A stretch of DNA of 64,000 nt from positions 558,001 through 622,000 of the forward strand of contig JADKBV010000004.1 in NCBI GenBank assembly GCA_016714895.1, given 5' to 3'. The notes under the pieces were generated by a model. It saw nothing but the letters and a program-made list of their open reading frames with translations, was not told the origin of the DNA and searched no databases. The stretch comes from Saprospiraceae bacterium. GTDB lineage: Bacteria > Bacteroidota > Bacteroidia > Chitinophagales > Saprospiraceae. The translations under genes were made by a program, and so were the position numbers. This document shows, piece by piece, positions 8,773 to 17,728 of this stretch; within the stretch, counting starts at the first letter, position 1; every line of letters starts with the position of its first letter.

Positions 8773-9822
8773 ATGATCAACAGAAAAGAAGCCGTCATTA
8801 CCCACCTGTCTGCTCATTTTGTAGGTAGTGAACTGGAAGGAAAACACACCTTTTATACAGAAAAAGGTATTGATTTGTCGGATGAATTGCTCCATCAATC
8901 GTTGTTGTCCTTTTTTACGGAAAACTTTAAAGAGCCTGAATTTTTCAGGTTTCTTCCTGTTGCCGGATCGATGGAAGATAATACCATGTACCAGGCCGTT
9001 ATGTCTTGTTTTGACGATGACAGCCATTTTCATGACTGGAGTATTCAGGTGACAAAGTGGTTGGTTTCACAGTCAAAACATCATCAGATCAAAAGTGGGG
9101 AGGTTCTGATTTGTAAGATCGAAAACATCCTGGTAGAAGACGAAATACTTGAAGGTATTGGGATCTTTAAGATCGAAAACAAAGAAAACTATCTTTCTTT
9201 TTCGGAAAATGCTGAAGAAGATATTGATTTGAATATCAATCCCGGTATTAATCTGAATAAAACAGACAAGGCGTGTTTTATTTTACATACCGAACAGGAT
9301 TCCGGATTTAAGATTTTTAATATTGACCATTCCAACAGAAACCAGGATGCCAAATATTGGCGCGATGATTTTTTGAAAATATCTCCCCGGTCCGATGACT
9401 ATCATCACACCAAGGAATATATACAACTGACAAAAGAGTTTGTCCAGGAAAGATTGGGCAAACAATTTGATGCCGACAAATCCCAACAGGCACAAACGAT
9501 GCAGCGCTCTTTGGATTATTTTCAAAAAGAAGATTCTTTTGACCATGTGGGTTATGCAACCAAAGTATTCAAAGACGAACAAATCGTCGAAGCGTTCAGA
9601 GATTTTAAAGAAGACTATGAAAACTATAAACAGATAGAGCTCACTGACGAATTTGGCATTTCAGATCAGGCTGTCAAAAAACAAAGCAGGGTTTTTAAGT
9701 CCATCATCAAACTGGATAAAAACTTTCATATTTATATTCATGGCAACAAAAATATGATTCAGAAGGGAATAGATGATGAAGGCCGAAAGTATTACGTATT
9801 ATACTACGACGAAGAACACTGA
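8773..9822 (+). CDS. Nucleoid-associated protein (NdpA/YejK-type, 37-kDa family)
   Basis: 349 residues, close to the family's usual length. The N-terminal half has the recognisable pattern of the nucleoid-associated NA37 family: an opening MINRKEAVITHLSAHFVGS, a GIDLSDELLHQSLLSFFTENFK block and a segment with SGEVLICKIENILVEDEILEGIGIFKIEN. The C-terminal half has KDEQIVEAFRDFKEDYE and ends in a short beta region (KLDKNFHIYIHGN). E. coli YejK associates with the nucleoid, but the molecular activity of the family is not well defined. The gene stands alone on the plus strand, convergent with the peroxiredoxin gene 36 bases downstream. Confidence 0.8.
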   Translation: MINRKEAVITHLSAHFVGSELEGKHTFYTEKGIDLSDELLHQSLLSFFTENFKEPEFFRFLPVAGSMEDNTMYQAVMSCFDDDSHFHDWSIQVTKWLVSQSKHHQIKSGEVLICKIENILVEDEILEGIGIFKIENKENYLSFSENAEEDIDLNINPGINLNKTDKACFILHTEQDSGFKIFNIDHSNRNQDAKYWRDDFLKISPRSDDYHHTKEYIQLTKEFVQERLGKQFDADKSQQAQTMQRSLDYFQKEDSFDHVGYATKVFKDEQIVEAFRDFKEDYENYKQIELTDEFGISDQAVKKQSRVFKSIIKLDKNFHIYIHGNKNMIQKGIDDEGRKYYVLYYDEEH

Positions 9823-9858
9823 TAAAGTCCTTTGCAGGTTTTTTGCCGGAATATGTTG

Positions 9859-10323
9859 TTATAATCCCAATATTTCTTTCAACTGCTGGCCATGCGTTGC
9901 CGTAACCACCTTGTCAATAAAATGGGTAATGACCCCGTTTTCATCCAAGACAATGGCTGATCGGTACACACCTGTAACGTCTTTTCCCATAAATTTTTTA
10001 GGTCCGAAAAGGCCCCAACTTTTCAGAACTTCCCGCTCAGGGTCTGATAAAAGAGGATAGGTTATGTTGTATTTTCCTATAAATTTCTGGTGTTTTTTTT
10101 CAGCATCCGGGCTGAGTCCGTACACTTTATATCCGGCTTTTTCAAAAACACTATGGTCTTCGTTAAGACTACATACCTGCTTGGTGCATGAAGGTGTGTC
10201 GTCCTGAGCATAAATACTGATAATAACCTTGTTTCCCGAAAATGTCCGGTTATTTACGAAATTCCCGTTTTCATCTTTTAACTCAAAATCCGGCAATTTT
10301 AACCCTGCTTCTAAAGTCATCAT
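9859..10323 (-). CDS. bcp: Thioredoxin-dependent peroxiredoxin, Bcp/PrxQ type
   Basis: 154 residues, the usual Bcp length. The peroxidatic cysteine C46 sits in DDTPSCTKQVC, with the resolving cysteine C51 five residues later: the atypical 2-Cys arrangement of BCP/PrxQ enzymes. LKLPDFELKDENG and YPLLSDPEREVLKSWGLFGPK are further family marks. It reduces hydrogen peroxide and organic peroxides with thioredoxin. A serine replaces the common glycine before the peroxidatic cysteine (PSCT instead of PGCT), which is a mild variation. Two adjacent methionines allow a start at 10323 or 10320. It is monocistronic or follows the GHMP kinase gene at a distance of 244 bases. Confidence 0.93.
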   Translation of the reverse strand: MMTLEAGLKLPDFELKDENGNFVNNRTFSGNKVIISIYAQDDTPSCTKQVCSLNEDHSVFEKAGYKVYGLSPDAEKKHQKFIGKYNITYPLLSDPEREVLKSWGLFGPKKFMGKDVTGVYRSAIVLDENGVITHFIDKVVTATHGQQLKEILGL

Positions 10324-10452
10324 ATATTTTTTTGATGTAGCTTAACGTTTTCAACACGACTTGGTTTAACAGTTTTCAGCATTTTAATAAATGTCTGCTG
10401 AAAAGGACCAAAATGAATCAGGTTTTAGACTCAATCGAAAATAAGGTATCAA

Positions 10453-10499
10453 CATGACAAGAAATGTTTAAGCCGGATTACCCATTAGGCTTTGTCATG
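10453..10499. other. Nested inverted repeat (possible structured RNA or processing site)
   Basis: GGCTTTGTCATG at 10488-10499 is complementary to CATGACAA (10453-10460) followed, after a 10-base bulge, by AGCC (10471-10474). The result is a 12-bp stem interrupted on one side, with a 13-base loop. It lies in the 244-base gap between the GHMP kinase stop and the peroxiredoxin start. No T-run follows on either strand, so it is not a standard terminator. Confidence 0.4.
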
Positions 10500-10567
10500 A
10501 GAGCAAACATGCCAAAATAGTCGTGAGGTTTGGTCTGTTCTTTAGGAAGAGACACTGATCGGGAAGT

Positions 10568-11524
10568 TTACAGCACCATCTTTTTGTACTCTATGATCGT
10601 ATCGTAACCTTTTGAAGCAAAATAATTTTTTGTTTCTTCAGCCCCTTTATCTGAACCTACCAAAACAAAATCACCTCCCCAGGCTCCCAAAGATTTGACA
10701 CTTCCCCAAAAATCGGGGAATCTTTCGTCTTTCACTTTTTTAAAGCCGGTATGTGAAGCAATTATGTTTTCATGCTCGTCCAAAAGACCTGTAAAATCTT
10801 TAAATTGTTTGGCTTCCTGAATATCTTCAGTGATACGCGTAATACTCTTGATCAATCCGGCTTTGTTTTTTACCGCTTTGATATAATTTTTTATGGCTAT
10901 TCTCGAATCGGTCTTCTGGCCCAGGTATACAAAATACAGATTGTTGTGAAAAGAAGGCATAAAGTCAATCTCCGTGTACGAGACCTCATCCGGTGAGTTG
11001 ACATAGGTAATAGGACCATTAGCAAAGGCGCACGCTACATCATAACCTGAACCATCTTCTGTTTTAAAATATAATAACAAAGGGTTAACTTCAGCCCATT
11101 CCGCAATGAGATAAATGAGGGTACTACTGGACCCCAAGCCCCATTCCAACGGAAACTCGAGTTGTGTTTCAATCTTAAATCCATTCCATTGGGAAAGAAA
11201 TTCGGAGTTGAGCCGAACTGCATTTTTCAAAACTTTTTGTAAAAAATCTGAAGTAGCCTCGTCAGATGTTTGCACAGGTGAAAAATCAAAAAGTGAGATC
11301 GTGGAATCAAACCAGACTTTCCCATTCATATCCAGACTTTCCCATATCAGATCTGAAGAAGTGGTTCTTTTTATGGTCAGTTTTTGTCCTGATTTCGTAG
11401 GAAGGGCTAATGCTTTTGCCCCATCCAAAACAGCATACTCACCTGTGAGTAATAGCTTGCCTCTGCCGTGATGTTTCGTTTTGATATGCCTGAAATTTTG
11501 GTCGTGCAAAACTAAAATTTTCAT
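10568..11524 (-). CDS. GHMP-family kinase of the Bacteroidota GYDIA-like type
   Basis: 318 residues. Motif I region HGRGKLLLTGEYAVLDGAKALALP, the ATP-binding glycine loop EWGLGSSSTL (about 137-146) and a GSGYDVACAFANGPITY segment identify a GHMP kinase of the group whose typical motif reads GYDIA, here GYDVA. The C-terminal GAWGGDFVLVG replaces the usual GGGxG motif 3. Members often occur with mevalonate-pathway genes in Bacteroidota, so a role as phosphomevalonate-type kinase or as a paralogous partner is plausible but unproven. A second GHMP kinase of mevalonate-kinase type is encoded at 52062-52937. The start is uncertain; residues 1-18 precede the conserved domain. Confidence 0.78.
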   Translation of the reverse strand: MKILVLHDQNFRHIKTKHHGRGKLLLTGEYAVLDGAKALALPTKSGQKLTIKRTTSSDLIWESLDMNGKVWFDSTISLFDFSPVQTSDEATSDFLQKVLKNAVRLNSEFLSQWNGFKIETQLEFPLEWGLGSSSTLIYLIAEWAEVNPLLLYFKTEDGSGYDVACAFANGPITYVNSPDEVSYTEIDFMPSFHNNLYFVYLGQKTDSRIAIKNYIKAVKNKAGLIKSITRITEDIQEAKQFKDFTGLLDEHENIIASHTGFKKVKDERFPDFWGSVKSLGAWGGDFVLVGSDKGAEETKNYFASKGYDTIIEYKKMVL

Positions 11525-11835
11525 AACGAATCACAAAATATTTTTACAATTAAATTATATATATTTAATTCTTAATGTGCAGATTATATATAAATAAATC
11601 TGATTTTGACATTATTTGTACCTAACAAGTTGTTTTTTTGGCACGTCTTGCATTTTATTTTTTTAATACGCGATTTTGTTTTAAAGCAACAGTTTAATTT
11701 TATTCCATTATTGTTTTTCCAAATTACGATCACAACAAATACGCTCATTTCAAAGTTTTGATACTGCCATTTTACTTTTTCCGTTTTTTACAGGCAATAT
11801 TTTTATTAATCCCCCATTTTTATCGCTCACTTTTT
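11525..11835. other. Divergent intergenic region between GHMP kinase and TonB receptor
   Basis: No gene is visible if the receptor starts at 11836. The region contains a long AT-only inverted repeat (AATTAAAT at 11548-11555 and its complement at 11563-11570) near the GHMP kinase start, and a GGCACG...TTGCA sequence near 11640 that resembles a sigma-54 promoter but has wrong spacing. No confident promoter was identified. Confidence 0.45.
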
Positions 11836-14220
11836 ATGCGTCTTTTTTCTTACGTTTTGATACCTGTTTTTTCCCTTTGGTTTTCAGTTTCGATTGCTCA
11901 AAAAACCGAAATAACGGTATCAGATAAAGAGAAGAATCCTTTGGTTGCCGCTTTGGTCACGCTAAAAAACACTTCTATTGCTTCAGAAGAAAATCATTTT
12001 ACAGAATCAAATGGTAAGGTCGTTCTGAATCAGCTTGCTTCAGGTAATTATCTGATTGAAGTAAGCTACCTGGGGTTTGAAACCATTTCAGACTCTATCA
12101 CCATACAAAAGGATAACCATACTTTTAAGTTTGTGCTCGAACCCACAGGACAAATTATTGATGAGATCAAAATAGTTGGTAAAAGACCACTACTCAGGCA
12201 GGAAGGAGACAAAGTAATCATTGATCCTGAACCATTGCTTGGTTTTTCAACAAATACATTGGAAGTTTTGGAAGCGACCCCGGGATTGCTCGTCGACCCT
12301 GAAGGCGGTATTTTTCTCAACAATGCCAATCCGGCAGCTATTCATATCAATGGACGGGAACAAAGAATCGGCACACAGGATATTATGAACATGTTGCGTA
12401 GCCTACCTCCCGGCAATATTTTGAAAATCGAAGTCTTGCGCAACCCTTCAGCAAAATACGATGCAGCTTCTTCCGGTGGAATTATCAATATTGTCCTTAA
12501 AAAAGGCGTGAAACTCGGCCAATACGGAAGTGTCAATGCCGGCATGAACCAAGGAAGAGAAGGAAGCTGTTTTGGCGGATTTTCTTTCAATCATACCGGA
12601 CAAAAATCAGGTTTCAGTTTTCAGCTAAACTATAATCATAATGCCGTGGCTGAAGATTTTTCTTCCCAACGAAACACCCTAAACACCCCGACACTCCGGC
12701 AAGTCAATGACAATACCCGAAAAAATGACAACATTTTTGCTTCCTTGGGTTATGATTATACATCAAAAAAAGATCACCAACTCACTTACTTCGGCACTTT
12801 TCAGGGAAATCTCAACACCCTTATATCAGTTCAATCCAATACTTACGATCAGGGATTGGAAACGATATTTTCCAGTAATAACCAGATAAACAACAGAAAT
12901 CCGTTTTTTTCACACAGACATGACCTTGGATGGTTAAAAAAACTGGATACCATAGGCTCTGAAATTGATGTTAAACTTAGTCTGGGCCAATCGTTTTTGG
13001 ATGGACAACAGGATTATGTTTTTGGCCAGATCATCCCTTTTCCGGCGACATTAACCGGTAATGGCGACATCGTCAATACCAGGAATTTCCTGACTGCACA
13101 AATTGATTTTACCAAAAAATGGGACAAAATAGTATTGCTTGAAGCCGGTTTGAAAGGAGATATCCAGAAATTTGACAACAGAACCGACTTTTTTCTACCG
13201 GTTTCTTCCGGAAATGTGCCGGATACTTCAAGATCCAATCGTTTTACCTATCAGGATAATATTTTTGCGGCTTATACTCAGTTGAGCCGGGACTTACCTT
13301 TAAAAATCACGGTTAAAGCCGGTGTAAGAGCAGAAACAACAAACATGTTGGGAGAACAAAAATTTCCTTCAGACACTTCCTTTACGGTCAACAGGATCGA
13401 CTTTTTCCCTTATCTTTTTTTGAGCAGAGACTTGTTTAAAATCGCAGGTTACCCGCTCAAAGCTTTTGCTATTTACCGAAAAACACTGAATAGGCCATCA
13501 TATCAAAATCTCAATCCTGCTATAGAAATCCTGGATCCTTTTAATTATTCCTCGGGAAACCCGACGCTGGCACCACAATTTACAGACAATTTCGAATTTA
13601 ATGTTTCTTTTGACGACAATCCGATTTTTGCTATCGGACGAAACTACACCACAGGAATCATTTCCAATGTTTTGTACGAAGACCCGAACAGAGCAGATAT
13701 TACATTTAACACCTTTGACAACATCGGTAAGAGCAAAGAGACTTACTTCCGGCTGGTAGGTGCCATTCCTCCCGGTGGAAAATACTTTTTTGTGGTAGGG
13801 ACACAATACAACCACAGTGAATACGAAGGATTGTACAATGGTCAACCCATCTCCTTCAGCCGGGGAAGCTGGCGGTTTTTTACCTTTCACAACTGGAAAA
13901 TCACGAAAACATGGAGATTGAGTATGTTTGGATTTTTATTGACAAAAGGGCAACAAAACTTTTTGGAACTCGAAAACTTCGGACAATTAAACCTGACACT
14001 CAACAAATCCTTTCTCAACGACAGACTACAAATCAGTGTCTTCGGCAGGGATATTTTCCGAACAATGGAAAACAGATTTGTGCTGGACCAAGGTGGCATC
14101 TTTTTTGAGGGAGCCCGTTATTCCGACAACCAGCGTTGGGGCATGACCATGCGTTATTCTTTTGGTATGAACCAGAAAAAAGAACAGGGAAATATATTCA
14201 ACATGCCGGGAGGAGAATAG
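11836..14220 (+). CDS. TonB-dependent outer-membrane receptor with carboxypeptidase-regulatory-like domain
   Basis: 794 residues from the ATG at 11836, which puts a signal peptide (MRLFSYVLIPVFSLWFSVSIAQ) at the very N-terminus; the frame is open upstream to 11758 but that start would bury the signal. Domains: a carboxypeptidase-regulatory-like beta domain (about 25-110, DKEKNPLVAALVTLKNT to YLGFETISDSI), a TonB plug (about 125-235; LLRQEGDKVIIDPEP, INGREQRIG, IEVLRNPSAKYDAASSGGI) and a C-terminal outer-membrane beta barrel. It resembles the outer-membrane beta-barrel family receptors of Bacteroidota rather than SusC. The substrate is unknown and no SusD partner or peptidase is adjacent. The gene is monocistronic and convergent with sdpI. 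Confidence 0.88.
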   Translation: MRLFSYVLIPVFSLWFSVSIAQKTEITVSDKEKNPLVAALVTLKNTSIASEENHFTESNGKVVLNQLASGNYLIEVSYLGFETISDSITIQKDNHTFKFVLEPTGQIIDEIKIVGKRPLLRQEGDKVIIDPEPLLGFSTNTLEVLEATPGLLVDPEGGIFLNNANPAAIHINGREQRIGTQDIMNMLRSLPPGNILKIEVLRNPSAKYDAASSGGIINIVLKKGVKLGQYGSVNAGMNQGREGSCFGGFSFNHTGQKSGFSFQLNYNHNAVAEDFSSQRNTLNTPTLRQVNDNTRKNDNIFASLGYDYTSKKDHQLTYFGTFQGNLNTLISVQSNTYDQGLETIFSSNNQINNRNPFFSHRHDLGWLKKLDTIGSEIDVKLSLGQSFLDGQQDYVFGQIIPFPATLTGNGDIVNTRNFLTAQIDFTKKWDKIVLLEAGLKGDIQKFDNRTDFFLPVSSGNVPDTSRSNRFTYQDNIFAAYTQLSRDLPLKITVKAGVRAETTNMLGEQKFPSDTSFTVNRIDFFPYLFLSRDLFKIAGYPLKAFAIYRKTLNRPSYQNLNPAIEILDPFNYSSGNPTLAPQFTDNFEFNVSFDDNPIFAIGRNYTTGIISNVLYEDPNRADITFNTFDNIGKSKETYFRLVGAIPPGGKYFFVVGTQYNHSEYEGLYNGQPISFSRGSWRFFTFHNWKITKTWRLSMFGFLLTKGQQNFLELENFGQLNLTLNKSFLNDRLQISVFGRDIFRTMENRFVLDQGGIFFEGARYSDNQRWGMTMRYSFGMNQKKEQGNIFNMPGGE

Positions 14221-14229
14221 TGTCCGGAT

Positions 14230-14892
14230 TTATTTATCCTTTACATTTTTTTTATTCCAATAAAACAAAAAAGAATAAACTGTTGGCCATAAAACCAAAA
14301 CGGATATGATTACCATCATAATCGGCATCATCCAGGTAACAGGTACTAAAAATGATAATATACAAATCAAAAGTCCTCCGGTTACCCAGATTTTTCCGGC
14401 AAGGCGATGGGTTTGTTTCCAGTTTTCATCATCATTCAAAGTCCACGGCAAACGCAAACCCACAAAATAATTAGGTTTGATATTGTACATAAAATTACCA
14501 AGCACGGCAAATAACAAACCCAAAATGACAAACAAAAAAGAATTGGAGCCTCCGTTTACAGTCGAATAAATAATATACGTAGAAATCACAGAAAAAAAGG
14601 CTACAATAGCAAAAGCTATTTTGTGCATAGCAGTTTGTGGCTGGTCTTCAGTAACTTTCGGATCAATTTTATAAATATTGGTAATGAGAAGGTATGAAAT
14701 TAAAGACACGGACATCAATAAAATGATAGGAAACCACAATTCTGATTTGTCACCATATCGATCGGCTTGCATGTCAGAACCATAATGTAATGGAACATTT
14801 TGTGGTAAACCAGGATAAATCAAATACAAATAGCCGAATGGCAACAAGACTAAAACGGCTAACGTCAAAATTTTTACTAAAGAAGGTTTCAT
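14230..14892 (-). CDS. sdpI: SdpI-family membrane immunity-type protein
   Basis: 220 residues with about six hydrophobic segments (for example 9-27, 54-72, 91-110, 117-135, 169-184 and 188-210). The N-terminal part has the DUF1648 pattern around LPQNVPLHYGSDMQADRYGDKSELW, and the C-terminal part has the SdpI pattern GNFMYNIKPNYFVGLRLPWTLNDDENWKQTHRLAGK. In Bacillus subtilis SdpI gives immunity to the SdpC toxin and sequesters the repressor SdpR at the membrane. The gene lies 12 bases behind an SdpR-like repressor, the same order as in Bacillus. No sdpABC-like toxin genes are nearby, so it is an orphan immunity or stress-signalling pair. Confidence 0.88.
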   Translation of the reverse strand: MKPSLVKILTLAVLVLLPFGYLYLIYPGLPQNVPLHYGSDMQADRYGDKSELWFPIILLMSVSLISYLLITNIYKIDPKVTEDQPQTAMHKIAFAIVAFFSVISTYIIYSTVNGGSNSFLFVILGLLFAVLGNFMYNIKPNYFVGLRLPWTLNDDENWKQTHRLAGKIWVTGGLLICILSFLVPVTWMMPIMMVIISVLVLWPTVYSFLFYWNKKNVKDK

Positions 14893-14904
14893 GTTGATAA
14901 GGTT

Positions 14905-15168
14905 TTATTGTTTTTGTTGTGAAAGTTGATACATCCATTGCAATATTTCGTCAAGAACGGTCGTACTAAGGCTGTATATGACAAATTGTCCATCCTTTCT
15001 GGAAGAGACCAGATCTGCCTGACGCAATAAATCTAAATGATGCGACAAAGTGGGTTTGCCGATTTGAAAATGGTCGGCTATTTCTCCGGCAGTCAAGTCG
15101 CTCTTTTTGAGAAGGGTCAGAATTTCTCTGCGAATCGGGTCATTTAATGCTTTAAATACTGTGTTCAA
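14905..15168 (-). CDS. sdpR: ArsR-type transcriptional autorepressor, SdpR-like
   Basis: 87 residues of a minimal winged-helix ArsR protein: FKALNDPIRREILTLLKKSDLTAGEIADHFQIGKPTLSHHLDLLRQADLV contains the recognition helix, followed by the wing SSRKDGQFVIYSL. No cysteine pair of metal-sensing ArsR proteins is present. Length and sequence match SdpR, which represses its own sdpRI operon until SdpI sequesters it. The downstream gene encodes SdpI. A 22-bp inverted repeat 16 bases upstream of the start is the likely operator. Confidence 0.88.
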   Translation of the reverse strand: MNTVFKALNDPIRREILTLLKKSDLTAGEIADHFQIGKPTLSHHLDLLRQADLVSSRKDGQFVIYSLSTTVLDEILQWMYQLSQQKQ

Positions 15169-15183
15169 ATCAAAAGATTTTTA

Positions 15184-15205
15184 TATTTCGACAAATATCG
15201 AAATA
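15184..15205 (-). promoter_or_regulatory. Candidate operator of the sdpRI pair
   Basis: TATTTCGA and its complement TCGAAATA are separated by CAAATA, an 8-bp perfect inverted repeat. It lies 16-37 bases upstream of the sdpR start, where a bound winged-helix repressor would block transcription or initiation. A further T-rich CGAT-centred near-palindrome lies at about 15225-15240. Confidence 0.65.
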
Positions 15206-15246
15206 ATTATTAAAAGCAAAGGTGTTTTTTCGATAAAAAATTATAT

Positions 15247-16503
15247 TTAGTCGACAATTACCTGACCAAAGATCTGTAAAGTGCCGGAATTGAGAATACT
15301 ATTGCCGGTTCCGGGATTGGTGTCGTCTATGACAACATTGTGTAAAACGAGGTTTCCCTGATTTTGTACAGCCCTTGCATTCAACCCGTTTCCGGAACGC
15401 AATTCCAGATCGCGAAGGGTCACATCGCCCAACGAAGAAATCAAAAAAACCGGTCCACTTCCTGAGGTTTCGATGCTGATTTTTTGGGTATTAAAATCTC
15501 TGATCGTCAGGTTCTTATTAATACTGATGGAGGAAGACAGGGTGAGCGTTTGATTTTGCAGGTAGGGAGCAAAAACTATAACCGAACCAGTCGGAGCATC
15601 GATCACCGTTTGTCTAAAAGAACCGGCGCCAACATCCAGTGTATTGAGGACTTCCCAAACCGGAAAAAAAGGATGGTCATAAGACCAAAGCGGACCCGAA
15701 GGATTTCCACCATAAAGGATCTGACCGTTGGAAGGACCACCTGCGGCTCCGGAAACATCCGAAAGGACCAAACCACCGCCTTCATCAAAATGATACAAAG
15801 CTTTGGTGTTGGCATCCGGCACGAAAGGACTTGTTGGCACAGAAAAATTACTGTTATAACGAATGATATTCGAAATCAGGAACTCGTCCAAATGACCTTT
15901 ATAATACAAAGAGCCGGGATAATCATGTTTTTCCGATCCGAATACCAACGTTGGGTCATCAGGAAATCCCGACATTCTTCCGTTTCGGTAGCTGATATCC
16001 CCTGTCGAAGAGCTGGAAGGATCACTACCGTCCAACACACCATCTACATAAAGCCAGACTCCGCCTGTGGATGCCTGTCGGGTAACGGCTATGTGGTGCC
16101 AGTTTCCGTCATCAACGATGGTATTGCCGGTGACACCTCCATGGGACAAATTGCCTCTCTGGACACCGGCGACAATCCTTCGGTTGCACAAAACAATACC
16201 ATAGTCGCCATAATCACCATCACCAAAAACATCTCTGTCTATGATGACATTTCCGTAATACCATTGATCGGGGGTACAACCGGCAGCTGTATTATCACCG
16301 GGAAAAGCTTTCATCCAAAATTCAATAGTAAAATCCATTCCGACATCTACCGGCCTTTCCGGATTGTCCAAAGGTATAACTACACGGTCAATGTCCGTAT
16401 TGATATCATTTCCGGAAGCAAGAAACCGCAGTGAGTATGTTTGGGTATAAATGACCACACTGAATAACAAAAAACCGGATAAGCTGATAAATTTTCGAAT
16501 CAT
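15247..16503 (-). CDS. Secreted LamG-domain protein with short beta-helix-like tail
   Basis: 418 residues from the ATG at 16503, which begins a signal peptide (MIRKFISLSGFLLFSVVIYTQ); upstream in-frame ATGs at 16512 and 16548 are possible. A concanavalin-like LamG domain covers about residues 40-235 (FTIEFWMKAFPGD, NWHHIAVTRQASTGGVWLYVDGVLDG, GHLDEFLISNIIRY). The rest resembles the start of a right-handed beta-helix (INKNLTIRDFN, VTLRDLELRSGNGLNARAVQNQGNLVLHNV) but stops after a few rungs, and no type IX secretion sorting domain follows. It may therefore be truncated at the C-terminus. Probably exported; function unknown. The sdpRI pair lies 78 bases downstream in the same direction. Confidence 0.78.
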   Translation of the reverse strand: MIRKFISLSGFLLFSVVIYTQTYSLRFLASGNDINTDIDRVVIPLDNPERPVDVGMDFTIEFWMKAFPGDNTAAGCTPDQWYYGNVIIDRDVFGDGDYGDYGIVLCNRRIVAGVQRGNLSHGGVTGNTIVDDGNWHHIAVTRQASTGGVWLYVDGVLDGSDPSSSSTGDISYRNGRMSGFPDDPTLVFGSEKHDYPGSLYYKGHLDEFLISNIIRYNSNFSVPTSPFVPDANTKALYHFDEGGGLVLSDVSGAAGGPSNGQILYGGNPSGPLWSYDHPFFPVWEVLNTLDVGAGSFRQTVIDAPTGSVIVFAPYLQNQTLTLSSSISINKNLTIRDFNTQKISIETSGSGPVFLISSLGDVTLRDLELRSGNGLNARAVQNQGNLVLHNVVIDDTNPGTGNSILNSGTLQIFGQVIVD

Positions 16504-16852
16504 ACCAAACATGTATTGTAAAAACCCAAAAATACTAAAAATCAACAATTAAAGAATGATTTGCGAAAGTGTAAGTGGAAATATTGGCGCTAATAATTAT
16601 TTTAGAATAAATCAATATTTAGACTTGAAATTGTTTCAACCTCAGCCTCAAACTTGTAGTTTGGTGACATTTTGTTGACAACGACACTACTTTCAAGGGT
16701 AAGCAAAAAATTATAAACGTTATACGGTTTATCTTTTAACAATCCTTTATGACTTCAGGGAATGTTTGATTTTTGAATCAATTTATTATCATCAATTTAC
16801 AGTATAAAAATTAAAAAAGTTACAATAAAAAAGGTGTTTCCGGCTTTACGTA
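16504..16852. other. Intergenic region without recognised gene
   Basis: AT-rich sequence between two minus-strand genes. A 6-bp hairpin (TTGATT, loop TTTG, AATCAA) lies at 16766-16781 with a T-poor tail. No promoter motif with both elements, RNA gene or repeat was recognised. Confidence 0.4.
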
Positions 16853-17728
16853 CTATTCAAAAGATATCACAACACCTTCTTTTGAATAAAATTCTGTTTT
16901 AAAAGGTCCAATTTCACCGCATGGTCGTGTTTGAGTTGTAATATCTTCCGGATAATAAAAAACGGTATACCTTCCATTCTCCCAATATTCTACATGTTTA
17001 CCAATCGCAAACCCTGTATCATAAGCGCCTTCAGACATTTTCCGCCCAGTCACAGCAGAATATCGGATTTGATATCCTTGCAGAAATCCGTTTTTTAAAA
17101 TATAGGTACCTGACAATGCCGACAATGTTGTCTCTCTGTTGTTTTGAAAAACAGATTCCTTTACCACATTTCCTTCAGGATTAAACATCAGAGATTTCCC
17201 GTGTTTGATACCATGACGAAATTCATTCAATTTTTGGATTTTATTTTCAGTGCTGTATTCCATTTGTTGCCCGTGTATTTTCCCGTGAAGATAAGGTGAA
17301 ACCAATTTTCCACCTCCTATATAGTGGCGAATACACAAAACAGGGTCTGAAAAAGTGTTATAAATCCATTCATTTTCTAGGACCCCGTTGTAATATTGTT
17401 TCCAACGACCGGTTCTGCGGCCATTTCTGAAATGCCCTTCAAATAAAATGTTACTATCGTCATCGTAAAAAAGGGATGCCGTGCATTTAGTATCAGGTAA
17501 GGTATATTCCTGAACCTGGACAACTTCTTTATTTTTGTTATAAAACACCCATTTCCCCACTCTTGCACCATTCACATAAAAACCTTCACATAATGGTTGG
17601 AATTGAGACGAGTCCGCGATATTGTAATAATATCCATGTTTATAGTTGATATACAAAAAACCTTCATTTTGATAATCTCTGAATATGGTGGTGATATTTC
17701 TCAATGTATCTCCTGACGTTGCGATCAA
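16853..17728 (-). pseudogene. C-terminal part of a frame-split MORN-repeat protein
   Basis: 291 codons open from a TTG at 17728; no good ATG or ribosome binding site supports independent initiation. The product consists of MORN/YwqK-like repeats: FYVNGARVGKWVFYNKNKEVVQVQEY, ILFEGHFRNGRRTGRWKQYYNG, YLHGKIHGQQMEYS, FRHGIKHGKSLMFNPEGNVVKES and YDTGFAIGKHVEYWENG. Such repeats are common in secreted Bacteroidota proteins of unknown role. It overlaps the upstream fragment by 65 bases in another frame and continues the same repeat family. The two fragments join in frame if one copy of a 46-base imperfect duplication is removed, so this is probably the rear of one gene. Confidence 0.65.

Noticed and set aside
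11639..11652. GGCACG followed closely by TTGCA upstream of the TonB receptor, resembling a sigma-54 promoter
   Set aside because: The -24 GG and -12 GC are separated by 8 instead of 10 bases, which is incompatible with known sigma-54 promoters, and no activator site or regulator is nearby.
15484..16434. 316-codon open frame on the plus strand opposite the LamG gene
   Set aside because: It is antisense to a protein with clear domains and a signal peptide, and its translation shows no family pattern; a codon-bias shadow.
16504..16852. Hairpin at 16766-16781 as a terminator or RNA gene
   Set aside because: The stem is only 6 bp, AT-rich, has no T-run and no gene ends there in the right direction.
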